DNA of 64,000 nucleotides from Sclerotinia nivalis. Taxonomy: Eukaryota > Ascomycota > Leotiomycetes > Helotiales > Sclerotiniaceae. Under the pieces are notes generated by a model, which worked only from the letters and a program-made list of their open reading frames with translations, searched no databases and was not told the origin of the DNA. How positions within the stretch are numbered: position 1 is the stretch's first letter; the number at the start of each line of letters is the position of its first letter. Positions 1-12,447 of this stretch are shown here, one piece after another. The position numbers were made by a program, and so were the translations under genes. The stretch is from contig JAPEIS010000007.1 of NCBI GenBank assembly GCA_029531795.1, positions 248,001 through 312,000 on the forward strand, given 5' to 3'.

Positions 1-2056
1 CAAACATTTCGCTTTCGATTCGTCTTCTATCTTGTGGTGTGTACCCACCACGATAGCCCATTACACGAGCCATACATTCAGGACGTCCCAGAATTGCCAG
101 CTCCTCTTTCACCGCACCAACCAAAGCCTCACATTGCCTTCGAACGCGACAGAAAGCTATCACCCGAACACCTCGCAGTATCAGCTGGCAAAATAATCTT
201 GCAGCTTCGGCTCGTGTATCACCACGACCGCTGGCAGGGTCAACAGGATCCTTGAAGGGCGTATTCCAACATAAAAACTCTTTCCTACCAGAAGGAGAAC
301 CATCGAAGTCTGTCATTCGTACATTTTCAATACCGAAAATTGTTTTGAAATGCTCCATTGGGTTTGCGACCGTGGCAGAGCAAGAGATGAACTTAATATG
401 ACGATTGCCTAATGCCGCGCATATTCTCCTTAGGCGTCTCATGATGAATGCTACATGAGAACCAAATAGTCCATTATAGACATGAATTTCATCAACCACT
501 ACAAACTTGAGATTCTTCAGAAAAGTTCGCCACTTGTCTTCTTGTGGAAGAATAGTAATGTGCAACATATCGGGATTTGTGAATATAATTCTACCCTCAT
601 CGCGTATCAGGTTCCGATCCTTCATGTCAGTATCACCGTCAAAAGTCTCCACAATAGCTTCCTCAAGACCGGTCATGAACCTCATCATCTCTTTCAAACT
701 TCTTCTCTGATCTTGTGCTAGAGCTTTGGTAGGAAATATGTACATTGCTCTAGAATGGGGATCTTTCTCGAGTTCATGAAGCACGGGTAACTGATAAATC
801 AAAGATTTCCCAGAACTAGTTGACGTAGCCACAATGACATTATGCCCATCGTGAAGATTGTTTATAGCTTCAGCCTGGTGAGCATAGAACTGCGTAATGT
901 TCTTGGTATTGTACAAAGCATTGACCAGATTTTGACTGAGAACAAAATTTAAATCTCCATATATTGCTTCTTGAGGATCGAATACACGATGACCATCAGG
1001 TACGATTTGACCAGTATACCATTCGCTTTCTTTGATTTCTCTTATAATATCTGATATACTTGCTCGTTCTTTGGGTATATTCTTTGGTAAAATGCTGTAA
1101 TCCGGTTTCGGTGTGCTACTTCTCGAAATTGACGGGATAGGAATCAATGGCTCGGCCTCCTTGAGTAAAGTTTCTTCTGCATCAATACCATCGGCCTCGC
1201 AACGATTAAGAAATGCATTGATCGCACTGACAAACTTTGTATTCCTCTTCTCGATTAAATTCATCATCTGTTTTTGACTGAAAACCGGCATCTTTAATTC
1301 CTCATCCTTTAATTTCCTCGATGCCTTTACTGCTTCGCCTGTCTTCTTACTTTGGACCTGTCTCTTCAGATCTCCATCTATGAATTCAAATAACAGGACT
1401 TCCTTGCCCTCCCCATTTGGCCCCTCTCCATACCCCAACCCCTCTACCCCTGTAAGGCCACCTACAGAAGCGTCCGGCGCCGGCCCAGCAGCATGCCAAT
1501 TCTTAGCTCTTCCACCTTTAAAAGTCTCATCTCTTTCCGCGCCCCTGACATCCAATTGTAGCATCGACTCATCAACATAGAGGAAATTCATTCCACCCGG
1601 GCGCAACGCCACTATCTGCGCAACATCCTCAACTTTCAATTCCCGCTTTATATGACCCTCCACAGCAGATTTAAGATTATCGAATGTAGTAGCTAAATGC
1701 TTCCGAGTGGAACAGAATGTGTAGACTAGGTTCAATGCTCGATGGGTTTTTTCGAGGGTCTGGAAAGAGGTAGGCCATGGGATGGTACTGGTAACTGGAT
1801 TTGTGGAGGATGATTCGTCTCGAGCGAGCGCAGGAGGAACCTTCCCTTTCGATACCCGCCTTGGTTTTTTACCGCCATCATTTTCTTTTGTGGGAACAGT
1901 TCTACTGTCAGTTGTGCCTAGGATTTCTTTATCTACCTCAACCGCGGATTTGAGCGACGTGGTCGAGGTAGCGTCCGAATCCGCATCTTCAGCATCTTTC
2001 CGCTTGCGCTTCCGAACTACCTTGTTAGATACTGTAGCAGCTTGTAGTTTGGCCAT
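1..2056 (-). CDS. hrq1: HRQ1-type RecQ4-like DEAD/H helicase, 5' part (runs off left edge)
   Basis: This is the N-terminal 685 codons of an SF2 helicase, open without introns from the ATG at 2056 to the left edge. Walker A reads ATSTSSGKS (about residues 410-418) and the Walker B box is DEIH (522-525). A helicase-C start is seen near the edge at GYRGGYTPQDRR (from about residue 667). In-frame checks at residues 156, 409, 522 and 666 agree with one uninterrupted reading frame. The N-terminal 120 residues are basic and low in complexity. Family knowledge: Hrq1 is the fungal RECQ4 homologue, a 3'-5' nuclear helicase used in DNA crosslink repair and telomere maintenance; its C-terminal DUF1998-type zinc region would lie outside the window. 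The gene lies head-to-tail with the UBR1 gene, about 1 kb apart. Identification is strong at family level. Confidence 0.9.
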   Translation of the reverse strand, partial: MAKLQAATVSNKVVRKRKRKDAEDADSDATSTTSLKSAVEVDKEILGTTDSRTVPTKENDGGKKPRRVSKGKVPPALARDESSSTNPVTSTIPWPTSFQTLEKTHRALNLVYTFCSTRKHLATTFDNLKSAVEGHIKRELKVEDVAQIVALRPGGMNFLYVDESMLQLDVRGAERDETFKGGRAKNWHAAGPAPDASVGGLTGVEGLGYGEGPNGEGKEVLLFEFIDGDLKRQVQSKKTGEAVKASRKLKDEELKMPVFSQKQMMNLIEKRNTKFVSAINAFLNRCEADGIDAEETLLKEAEPLIPIPSISRSSTPKPDYSILPKNIPKERASISDIIREIKESEWYTGQIVPDGHRVFDPQEAIYGDLNFVLSQNLVNALYNTKNITQFYAHQAEAINNLHDGHNVIVATSTSSGKSLIYQLPVLHELEKDPHSRAMYIFPTKALAQDQRRSLKEMMRFMTGLEEAIVETFDGDTDMKDRNLIRDEGRIIFTNPDMLHITILPQEDKWRTFLKNLKFVVVDEIHVYNGLFGSHVAFIMRRLRRICAALGNRHIKFISCSATVANPMEHFKTIFGIENVRMTDFDGSPSGRKEFLCWNTPFKDPVDPASGRGDTRAEAARLFCQLILRGVRVIAFCRVRRQCEALVGAVKEELAILGRPECMARVMGYRGGYTPQDRRRIESEMF

Positions 2057-3089
2057 TTTTCAGGCTGTTTTGCGATAGCGGTTACATAGTATGTAGTTAA
2101 ACGCATTGCGTGCCAGTGTGGCGAACGGAAAACGCGTCTGCCCGCGCGATCACGTGGCTGGCTCTGCAACTGGTTACATAATCAAAGTCACTGAACCTCA
2201 CCCCCCCTTGAGCCACCGGTGAGCCCAAATCCCATACAATCTCCTATTCCATTCCCCTCCAGAAACTTCAACACAACATCCTCCCTATATCCTCTCTCCA
2301 CCCATAAATACCCATCAAAAACATCATCAAAAACATCATCAAAAACATCATCAGGTAAAATTAATCACCATTAATCACCTATCATTCACCCACTCACTAT
2401 CCACTCGTCATTCATATTCATCCACTTGCCCTCTAAACTCAATCCCGTGTGATTTCACCCTAGCTTTACAGCCAACCTCAATCCTCAAACTTCCCATCCT
2501 ATCCCATCCATCCCATCCCATCACTTCCCCTCCCCCCGTCGTCATTTAGCTCAAAGCTAGGTGTCTGCTGTCTAGACACCTGTATTCAAGTTTCTAATCT
2601 ATGGTTTGTGATTTGTGATTTGCGGACGTCAGTAGAGATGGTAAAGTAATCTAATATTTCCATCTTACTTCGTGCTTACTACCCGCAATTTGAGACTATC
2701 TTCGTATCTTCTCTTTTGTCGGACGCTCTCAGAATGCGACAATGTGATAAATGACGTGCAATGATATAGTGAACTTACCAAACACATAAAGTCAAATTAA
2801 AAAAAATCAAATAATCTAAAACCATAGAATTCATTTATCCCATCATTCCCGCCTTGATATTCATATTCATAAATCCATTTCACTCCATTCGTTCCATTCA
2901 TTCCACTGCATCCCACTCCATCTTCAAACTATACTAGCAAAGCTTATAAAAAAGAGATAACCTTGCAAAACCTAACCTCTCCTGCAAAGCACAACTCCCA
3001 GAACGCCTATGCGAGAAATTTATGCATCCATATCTCGATTCTTCATCCTTTCTCTCCTACAATCCATCGCAACTCATGCCCTTCCTCCA
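2057..3089. other. Intergenic, low-complexity spacer
   Basis: I see no gene here. It holds the HRQ1 promoter side and the UBR1 3' flank. The DNA is pyrimidine-rich, with CCCATC-type direct repeats around 2490-2520 and a 12-bp repeat at 2314-2349. An A-rich patch lies at about 2790-2820. Confidence 0.6.
2314..2349. repeat. 12-bp tandem repeat, 3 copies
   Basis: Three perfect direct copies of ATCAAAAACATC lie about 260 bp upstream of the HRQ1 start. They are probably slippage-derived; no function is evident. Confidence 0.85.
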
Positions 3090-6000
3090 TCAGATAGTCT
3101 CCCATCCCCCATTATTAATATCCATCTCCAACTTCCTACTAATAACACTCGGAACCCCATGATTCAACCACACCGTCCTCAAAAGCGCATCATACCTCTT
3201 CTGATTCAAGAACAGTTGGCGACTATGTCTTAGACCCGGATCTACCTCTCCATATTTATCGATATACGGTGCTACCATCCAAGAACCCGAGGTCCGGTAC
3301 AGGTAGAAGATACAGCATTTGCGGATATTGAGGAAGAGGGCTGTGTTCTTTTGACATCTGTTTTGCGCTGGTTAGTTATGTCATGGAATAAAGGTGGAAA
3401 AGAGGGAGATATACTTAAGCATATGCTGTTGACCACCACCGATTTTATCCCTCGGGCCACCATTAGGTTTCTCAGGACCATCTTTTGAGCAACAGATACT
3501 CTGCCCACAGAAGATTTCACCACAGAATAGACATAGCATCGGATCCTGTATATCTCTCTTGCTATTGGGACAGCGTCTCTTCATAGTTTCCTCCATAAGA
3601 GTATCGTAATTTTTCGGAAGGCCGATGAGTTCAAAAATAGTAGGGTGGCTGAGACCTAACCTCATATTATTGAAACCGTTAATAATACGATTGGTCTTCT
3701 GTATTACATCCACTTCGTCATTGCGAGCTTGGTTGATAATATCACTGATCTCTGGTGGTGGACCCATAAGTTCAGGCTTTATGTCGTCGCTATAAGTCGT
3801 TATCGATTTCTCTAGGGCAGTCTTAACCATAGTAAGGTTCATTAGATTCGCGTGCTTGATCCAATGATTAACTAAATGCGAAATTGTTCCCTCTTCCTTG
3901 CCAAAATGGGAGAACATCTCACTAAAGGTCGGCAAACAGAGTGCCTCAGTTAGGCGATCGAGCTCATCCATGTCCGAATTAGATGAAACATGGTTTTGGA
4001 AAACGATACCATAACGAACATTCAGAAGAATCATAACCTTTCTGAGAAATACAAGTGCATACTTCTTTACGAAGGTACGGCAATCCTGTAGAGTGTTGAA
4101 ACCATGTAGACTTGTAGAATCCGGACACTGAACATCGTCGTCATCAGATAGTCGAACGTGAAGGCAAAATTCTCCAAAATTGTCCAGTCCCTCTTGTCTA
4201 TAGAGCTCAATCATATTGAACCATTTTGATTTATCCATGTGTCGTCCTAATTGGAGGACAGCCTTCGTCATCTCCGCTAAATAGCAAAGACGAACAAGAT
4301 GAATAATGTCAATATCGTCAACAGGCGCAAGACACAAGGAGCCTCCAGCCAAGAAAATAAAGGTGTCTTGACAAAGCAAGGGATCGGGGTCCAATGAGGA
4401 TTCGGGTGAAGTAGAATATGCGGGTTTCTGGAACAATCGCTGGTATTGCAGCTCATAGTCCGTACTAAATTCTCTAGCGACCCTGTTATCTCCAGCAAGT
4501 TTAAGTCCACCGACCGTAACGTAGGACAACGCGGTATCGGATAATATTCGAAGGTGAGTGAGAGCTTGTTGCGGAATGCTTTCCAAGAAAGTCTGTCCCG
4601 GTAATGTTGCCACGCCACGCTGCTGGATCTCAGCTGCAGAGATGGAAAATCCCAAGGCTTGCGCTAATACATCACTGGAACAAAAGTCTCTCTCTTCATG
4701 CTGTGAGAGCTTTTGGGTATGTCTACTAGTCAATCCATTCTTCGTCATAGTATCTCGAAGCCTCCGATATATATCGGTCAATTCACGCACAGAAGAGCCT
4801 GTGTTAGATGTCCTATCACCAGAAAGGGGCAAGGAAGTTTCGGCCCAAATAGCGTTCGCGATGTCTGGTGGAAGAGCAGCTCGCATGCTACTTGGCGTGA
4901 ATGATGACCAATGATTCGGCGACGGTGGATCCCAAGCATCCATTAATAGTTCAGGCATCTTGGATACTAAAGGACTGGCCATGGTCTCATCGTTGTGCTT
5001 TTTGAAAAATTGCATAGTCCGTCGGCTTGCAGGAAAGTCGGCCTTGTGATCATAGTTGTGAGCGCTACCAATTTGGTTGATTTTCTCGACTCTAGGATGT
5101 TGAAAGGCGCCAGCAAACCTTTCGATCCAGTTATCAAAAGTATCTGCCGGTTTAAGAGGGCCAACATGAATCTCTTCCTTTGGAGACCAAATAATCGGTA
5201 AGAAGGAATTTCCCAAAGCTTTACATAGCGGGCAGACAAATTCATTCAATTCAAGCTTCTCGGGATGATGTCGAGCAATTTGATGCTGATGCCGTCTATT
5301 TGAGGCTTCATTGTAGACTTCAAAACACTTGTAATGCATGATATGTCCACATCCAACAGACACCGGGCCAGGATTTGTAAAACTGGAAGGAAATCCTTTG
5401 CCAATGAAGGAACGTTCTGTGACAATCTCGACCCCACTAGAAGTTACTTTATGAACCTGTTCCTTATTTTCACCAGAAACTCCAAATGGCCGAATATCTT
5501 CCGCAGACTGATCTAAATTCGAAGGAACATTGGTAACTTCCCGAACAAAGTCTGGATCAGACATATCCGTTTGACGTAAGACCGAACTCGTAGTCATCAA
5601 AGCAAATGTTCCGTAAAGACGACCATCTTTGGTTTCTTCCTGGCAAAGAATACAAGTTCCGGAAGGGTATTGGTAATAACTCTTAGAACTCTCTCCTTCG
5701 GATTCCATATCTGAATCACTTATATCATCCTCACCCCAATCAATATCTCCCTGATTATCGAGGAAATTTTTCTGCTGTTGTTGAAATTGTGCCATGACTC
5801 TCTTTTGACGTTCCAAGGCAGCTTGCTTTTTCTTCTCCTTATCTTCAAGAGCATTGTTGTTTGCAGGTGAAGCCGTGGATATTCTATCAACCGGAACGCC
5901 CAATCTTGAAAATGCAGTTTCGAAGTTTCTAGGTCGCTTTTGCTTCATTCTCTTCAATACCAAAGTAATCTTTGGGTGGCAAGTCTTAAACTCTTCTTTT

Positions 6001-9000
6001 CGTGACAACATTTCCAGAATAGCAACTATTGTCTTCGATGCTGGAGCACTAGGTGAAAAATTGCTTCGTGCATTGCTTGTGAGTGCGATATAGATGAACG
6101 ACTCAAGGGACTCCTCCGACATCTCATCTTCATCCGTCTTATCCTCCGACACGGCAATGAGAACTAGATGCAAAACTACATGCAAAAATGCCTCTACTCG
6201 TGTTACAGGTACAGCTGGCGTTAGTTTGTTCGCCATCAAGGGATATAGGAGGGCATAATAAATGATCTGAGCAAAGATGCCTGTTCGTGTAAAAGCTGCT
6301 AGATCCGAAAATGCGCCCGACTCAATAGGGCGCAATTTGGGCTCGAAAACAATTTCGGCAGGTGGTCTGCCTGTCTTCTTTGCTACCCAAGCCCTGTAAG
6401 TATTTTCGGACTCTTCTCTTTGGTTCTTACTATAATGAGCGATGTAGGGATCGATGTCTTCCAAATATTGCTCCTTAAGCTCAAAAGTTCCAACATCAGA
6501 TAGACCCTCGGGAGGCTTGAAATTGGTCATCTCATCGAGAATATCTTGACACTCTTCCTGGTCTTGGAATTTATCAGGTAGCTTGCCACAAATCTCCGTA
6601 AATGATAGTGGTTTGAAGCAAAGTACATGGGTAATATCTCGACGCATAGCCATTATATGAGATCCAGGGTCATCATCATTTGAAAGCAGAGATGTCCTAT
6701 CACTGATCAAGACAATCAGAAGATGAATCAAATCCTCTGCGATATCGAGAATCTGTCCATCATCGACTCCATCTGACTTTACTTCATACAAGCCCTTCAT
6801 CCATTGCTCAAGACCAAATCGGTCAATAATCGAGACCAGCATACGAGCAGGTGGGCATACAACCATAGCAGTTTGAAGAAGGAATATATCCCGATGATGG
6901 GATACATCCCGCAATGTGACTCCACGGTATGTACCTTGTTGGTGACGAAGACTCATGCCGTTTCGAACCCACATATTAGCTTTCATTTGAGCCAACCATG
7001 CACATACTCGCAAGGGGTAGTCGAAAGCTGCCATTAAATGATCTTCCGGGGAGTATTCTTGACTTGGCATGAGTCGTTGCCCCATGAATTTAGGTTTTTG
7101 AAGAAGTTCTTGGGTAGTAAAGCTGAGTAGCCGGATAAGCTGTTCTCTGGGCATGCTTTTACCGCACTCGATGAGCCAAGAGAGAGTATAGTGGAGTGCA
7201 TGGTGGAAACTAATAGGTTGAGACTCTACCACAAACTTGACCACCGAATGCTGAATAACACTGTTTGATTGTTCGGTAGTGTCAAATTCATAATCACCCA
7301 CTTTCTTGAATTTGACTTCATCCTTGATTTCTGCCTGGGTAAAACGCTTTCTTTCAGTACCTAATGAGTTGAGAATGACAGCCTTTGCTGCAGTTCGGAT
7401 TGCCCTGCAAACAGGGTCTGTCGATTCACTAGGAATCCATTTGAAAGACTCGGAGAATTGCCTACACAATCGGTTGATTTCCCGGGTGATCAAAGACGCA
7501 CTAATCCAAGCATCCGTTTCATACTCCACATGCTCGCCAACTGCCCTGACATTAGGACAAATACCTTGATGGAGTTTGACCAAGTCCAAAAACTGCAGCA
7601 TGTACCTTTCTTCTGTGCGTAACTTTTCTTGGACGTGCTCCGAGCCGAACAGATATTTCAGATCCATGAAGAAATGATACATACGCCGGTTGGTTACAGA
7701 TCCTGAGTCGAAAGCTAATGTGGCATTTGGGAATATCTCATACGGATGTCCAACCTGTCGTGTGGTTAAGAAGGTGTATAGAATTGCCATCAGATTGGTT
7801 AAGAAGTTTCCTCTTTCCACGATTTCAGCGGTGATAGATGGCGTTGTCAACATTTGCAGAGAGATGTTGATAATGGAATGATCTGGTTCCCTGTCGGCAA
7901 TCAAGTAAAGTTGCGCGAGAGTCGTGTAAAGACCTGCAAAACGTAGACCAAGCACACGTTTGAACTCAGGAATCGATACCACGGTCGAGATGTAAAGCTC
8001 ACGAAGATCGACTCGAACTTTTTTCCACATCCTCAAATCAAACAAAATCAGCCAGTCTAATCGTAACTTATGCCACAAATCCTCATGTAATGGTACTGAT
8101 TCCCTATCGGTATAACCAGGAGGACTTTCAAGCCAATACCTAGCTGGTTTTGCTATTTCTTTCTTTACTGGATTCCTTGGAGTCTTCGGAATTTCCATCT
8201 TGGCTTTCGCATACAGATTGTCTGATATAAGAGGTTGCATTTCCGCAGTATCAGAATCCGATGGTGTAAGATCACGATCTCTAGTAACTCTTTGAGGTGG
8301 AGGAGGTGGTGGCGGCGGAGGTGGATATCCAGCCATAGTAGCTTCTTGTACCTCCAGTGCCTCATCGTCTGCTCCGATCATATCAATATCTCCATCGTTA
8401 TCGGTCTCGGCTTCGGCTGCTGGTTGAGCAGCGGCAGCTAAAGCTTGTTGTCTGGCCTGTTGCAGAGTTCTCAACTCCGCAGGTTCAAATTGAACTAGTT
8501 CTACTTCGTCATCACTGGAACCACCTTCATCGTCATCATCAAGCATATGAGCTATATTGGCTTCATTGAGCTCATCATCGTCACCATTCTCACTTTCATC
8601 AGATTCCGAATCAGTAGCAGCAACGGCGGCCATTACCGCCATAGCTTGAGTCTGGCGATCTCTCAAAATATGTCTGTAAACTCGACTTTCAGCATTTGAC
8701 CACAACATGTCCTCTCCTTCATGGTCATCGATTCCATTCAATCCTATGTCGGCGTTGCTTGCCTCACTTCCCCGGTTCCACTCTTTGAGCATCTCTTCAC
8801 AAACGACTTGTCGCAATATGTTGTGATCTGGACCAACGCTACAACCAGAAATATCGCTGAGCCATTCGATGATAGTTCCGCACATCTGCTCTCTAAAAGT
8901 ATCCCGAGCAGAACGAATAGTGACCGTGACTTTAATCTGCTCAACAACCTTTGAAACCCGCAGCAATTGGTCAATGTCGGTACTATATTTGATGACACTT

Positions 9001-9884
9001 CGGCCGATATCATCAGTTTCATGTGCTCGCTGCATACCCTCCGCGTTCGTTACTTTGCAAGCTCTTGCCACCTGATCTCGAACTTCATTGACAGTATGCT
9101 TTTCGTCGTTCCACAAAAGAAGTGCATATTCGCATGGATCCTCAATGATATCTCCGTTATAGTATGAAGATGTCAGTCGCGACCTTCTCTCATCCAACTT
9201 TATAGACTCTTTTGATTTAGGCAATCGTAACTGTTCTGGCGAACATGATATAACATCACAAATATAATCAAAAGCCCTCCCAATGGCCATTCGTATGCTT
9301 TCCACCAATTCCTCCGGCAGACCGGCTGCTTTACCCTTGTCTTCACCTTCTCCAGGGCCGTATGCTGTATGTATCGAGCAATGTACCGGTAGACGCCAGG
9401 CCTCTGGATCTCCACAGTCGCAACATCCGCTGTTCCCCAATGAGACACTCACATATACCATATGTCCCGTATGATCAGACGAATCGTAACATCGACTGCA
9501 GAGCACGCATGTGTCATCAGAACTGCAGGTCTTGCATCGATATGTAGCTTCTCCAGTTTTAAATATATGTCCGCAAACCTTCCCTCTAGCCGCCTCTGTG
9601 AATTCGTCGCCATCTGTTCCTCCTTGCGCTTTTCTCAGTTTCCATGACTCGGTAATTGATGGCCTCGAATTCTCTGGAAAGAAAAGGTTTAAGTATTCTT
9701 TTTCTCCGCCGGCGAGTGACCAAAAGAGACTCTGAAGTAAATCGCGTTCTGCCTGCTCTGTGTATCGATTCTGGTGAACGCGGGGCAACGTTTTGAGAAA
9801 GTCACAGAGCTGCCTCGAGGGCATAGATTGTTCCGCCATGCCGCCTTGGAACTGGGTAGATGAAGAAGTACCTGTCTCCTGCAT
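3090..9884 (-). CDS. ubr1: E3 ubiquitin ligase UBR1 (N-recognin), 2245 aa, two exons
   Basis: UBR1 reads destabilising N-terminal residues and ubiquitinates the protein with an E2 partner (N-end rule). Domains in order: UBR-box zinc fingers at about residues 104-172 (CGHIFKTGEATYRC through CCDCGDPEAW), a ClpS-like type-2 N-degron pocket from about 250 (YALLLWNDEKHTVNEV), an acidic and Ala-rich linker with a ten-proline run, a RING-H2 at about 1408-1555 (CILC, CGHIMHYKCF, CPLC) and a C-terminal cap (CLFCGEIFCG). The last exon joins across a 57-nt intron (3414-3358, with a CTAAC branch site), restoring the conserved tail LFLNQKRYDALLRTVWLNHG. I chose the ATG at 9884; the frame is open up to 10013 but without an upstream ATG. 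The length fits the family. UBR1 is head-to-head with the PYM gene about 1.7 kb away. Confidence 0.95.
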
Positions 9885-11590
9885 AGATTGGGATGTTCTT
9901 ACTATATGACGGTTGTGGTATGTTATGCTTGTCCATCGATAAAGAATCGTTATCGTATCGCAGTTGCCGCAATGGAGGTGAGGCGAAGTGTTGGAAATGG
10001 AAATAAAACTCAAACCCCACAGGCTTGAATGGTGAAGAGTAAATTATATTGAAAAATAGGTAAATGCTGATTTATACTGCACATTATAACTCCTCTGCGC
10101 CTAGATATGTAATGATGCGAGGGTTTGGATTTATTTTGTGGAGGATGAATGGGTTGTGGCGGGGGAGATTCCCGTTTCATGAGCTACCACAATGATCAAG
10201 GATCAAACAACCCAACACCTGATGTCTGGACCGATAATCCACAATTGAATGACCTGTCGGGCTTGAATGGGATGTGAAATTCTAATATTTAAAGTTAGGT
10301 TCACTAGTTAAACTGAGGTTTAACGTTAGATGCAATAAAAGACTCTTCTCAAATGTCTGAAGTACGAATGGATACCAGAAAATGAAAGTTGATATCCACC
10401 TCCTGCCAAACTCACTGACATAACATTCACAAGTATCAAAACCTCTAATTCCCGCAAATCTTTAGAACTTTGGATTCTCACATATATTCAAACCTTTAAT
10501 TTCACCAAACAGGATGGAGAATAGCCAGAGGCAATGTCATCGCGGTACCGGTCTTTGTAATCTTGCTTTTATGCCTGTATGGTGCTACAATCTCGAATGT
10601 CTTTTATACACTTCCAATGAAAGCGCCCTGCCCAATACTGACGCCTCGATTCTTTCCTCTAATATCCTCCTGCCCCCGCTGAGCCCCTATTCACTCATCT
10701 AGCATCTTCCTGTCCTATAGACCCTCTATTCATCGTCCGCAGCCTCAACATATCTCGAACGGATGTCTTTCCATTGACGCTATGCACATCCATCAGCACA
10801 TATTCTCCCTCTATCCCCTGGTAGAATAACTTACACCCTTGTTTATAGAATCCCAAACTCTATCTGTGATTGAATCATATGCCCTATCATGCATCAGTTT
10901 CCCATTTCCTTTCCATATATTCCGAATATGCAAGTAAACGTACATCTCGAATCCAAAAGCAGATGCGAATACAGCACCGAGGAACACGTAGTTCTTTCGG
11001 AAAAGAAAGCTAAATTCCAGTAACCATTAGCCCTTCCATTTTCTCATGTCTTTCCACCCAGAGTAGTTATGTCGTGGTGGGCGCATCGAGGGAGGGCAAC
11101 TAACTTGTAAAGAGGACGGCTTGCGGAAGGCTACGATTGTGTGTATCAGCAAAGCTCTAGCAACTTCAAGGATAGTTCATCCTGTAAACATACCATGGCG
11201 AATTAATCAGTTCTTTTCGCAGATCAGTAGAGACAGCTTATCGAGTGAAATGATTCCTGGAATTGAAGTTGTAGGCAATCGGACGAATTTTGGCTTCCCC
11301 GGCACAAAACAACGTAAAATCCCGATGGTCATATCGACTCGCTTTTGATTGGTCAAAGTCGTTCATCTGGACTGGCTTTCGATTGGTTAACGATTTACGT
11401 GTGACAGCCTCATGAATTTTGACTGTTCAAGCAAAGTTAAAGTTCAAGTTTACATTTGCTACATTCATCGAATCCTTCACCCTTTTTTCAATTGGAGAGA
11501 TTGGAATAGCGTATCTATGCACCTACTGATATTGTTATAATATAAATTCTCGAACCATTCACAAAGGGCATCGTCCCTCAATCTAAAAAA
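9885..11590. promoter_or_regulatory. Divergent intergenic region between UBR1 and PYM
   Basis: About 1.7 kb separates two divergent starts, so it should hold both promoters and 5' leaders. I see only short, unconvincing open frames (for example 10514-10702) and no clear TATA element or repeat array. Confidence 0.45.
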
Positions 11591-12247
11591 ATGCCCTCCG
11601 TGCCCACCCCCTCCAAAGCCGGCATCGTCGAGACTCAAACAGGCGATCGTCATATCCCCTCATCAACCCGCCCCGACGGCACAAAACGAAAAGAAATCAA
11701 AATTCGTCCAGGATACAAACCACCCGAGGATGTCGAAGTATACAAAAACCGCACTGCAGAAACATGGAAGAATCGTGGTAACAGAGGGCCACCCGGCGCA
11801 GAGAGTCTAAAGGACGATACCAGTACAGCGGGATCTGCAGCCAGCAACAAAAATGCAAAGAGGAGAGAAGCAAGAAAGAAAGCTGCTGAGAATTCCAAAG
11901 AAGGGAATGGTGAAGTGAAAGGAAGTCAGGCTGATAATTGGAGGGAGGGGAAAAAGGATGTCGAGGTTGAAAAGAAGGAAGAGGTTGATCCGGAAGCAGA
12001 GAGGGAAAAGAAAGCAAGGAATTTAAAAAAGAAGTTAAAGCAAGCTAAGGATTTGAAGGAGAAAAGTCAGCAGGAGGGTGCTAAGTTGCTACCAGAGCAA
12101 TTTGCGAAGGTTATTAAGATCAATGAGTTGATTAGGGAATTGGATCAGCTTGGTTTTGACGCCGACGGGGAGCCAAAGGCCAAGGATGATGTGAAAGATA
12201 TTGCGGCAGCGGCAGAGACGTTATCTTTGGAGGATACGAAGGAGTGA
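11591..12247 (+). CDS. pym1: PYM (WIBG/Within-bgcn) Mago-binding protein, 218 aa
   Basis: PYM binds the Mago-Y14 heterodimer and helps remove exon-junction complexes from translated mRNA. The Mago-binding segment is at residues 20-54, with RHIPSSTRPDGTKRKEIKIR followed by GYKPPEDVEVYKNR, a near-consensus match. The middle is Lys/Glu-rich (about 90-165, probably a charged helix for ribosome or RNA contact), and a short C-terminal helix (KVIKINELIRELDQL) follows, as in other PYM proteins. It is a single exon. The start codon follows an A-rich context (ctaaaaaaATG). The gene converges with the nucleoside hydrolase gene, the stops being only 200 bp apart. The presence of PYM fits a genome with many introns. 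Confidence 0.9.
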   Translation: MPSVPTPSKAGIVETQTGDRHIPSSTRPDGTKRKEIKIRPGYKPPEDVEVYKNRTAETWKNRGNRGPPGAESLKDDTSTAGSAASNKNAKRREARKKAAENSKEGNGEVKGSQADNWREGKKDVEVEKKEEVDPEAEREKKARNLKKKLKQAKDLKEKSQQEGAKLLPEQFAKVIKINELIRELDQLGFDADGEPKAKDDVKDIAAAAETLSLEDTKE

Positions 12248-12447
12248 TTTAGATGTTTTGGTCTCGGTTTGAACAACACCAATCTACGAACGGCGTTATG
12301 TCTGCATGGGGAAATGGACAAATGGGTGGCATTTTTGGTGCTTAAGCGCATTGGGAGTTATACAATATGGGTAGACAGGTCTCATGATCACGACATAAAA
12401 TTTCTGAAGATAGATATTTCTGTTTTTCTATTTCTATAGAATTCTTT

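Noticed and set aside
9885..10013. Longer N-terminus of UBR1 starting at 10013
   Set aside because: The codon there is TTG, and the extra 43 residues look like translated leader; the first ATG in frame is at 9884.
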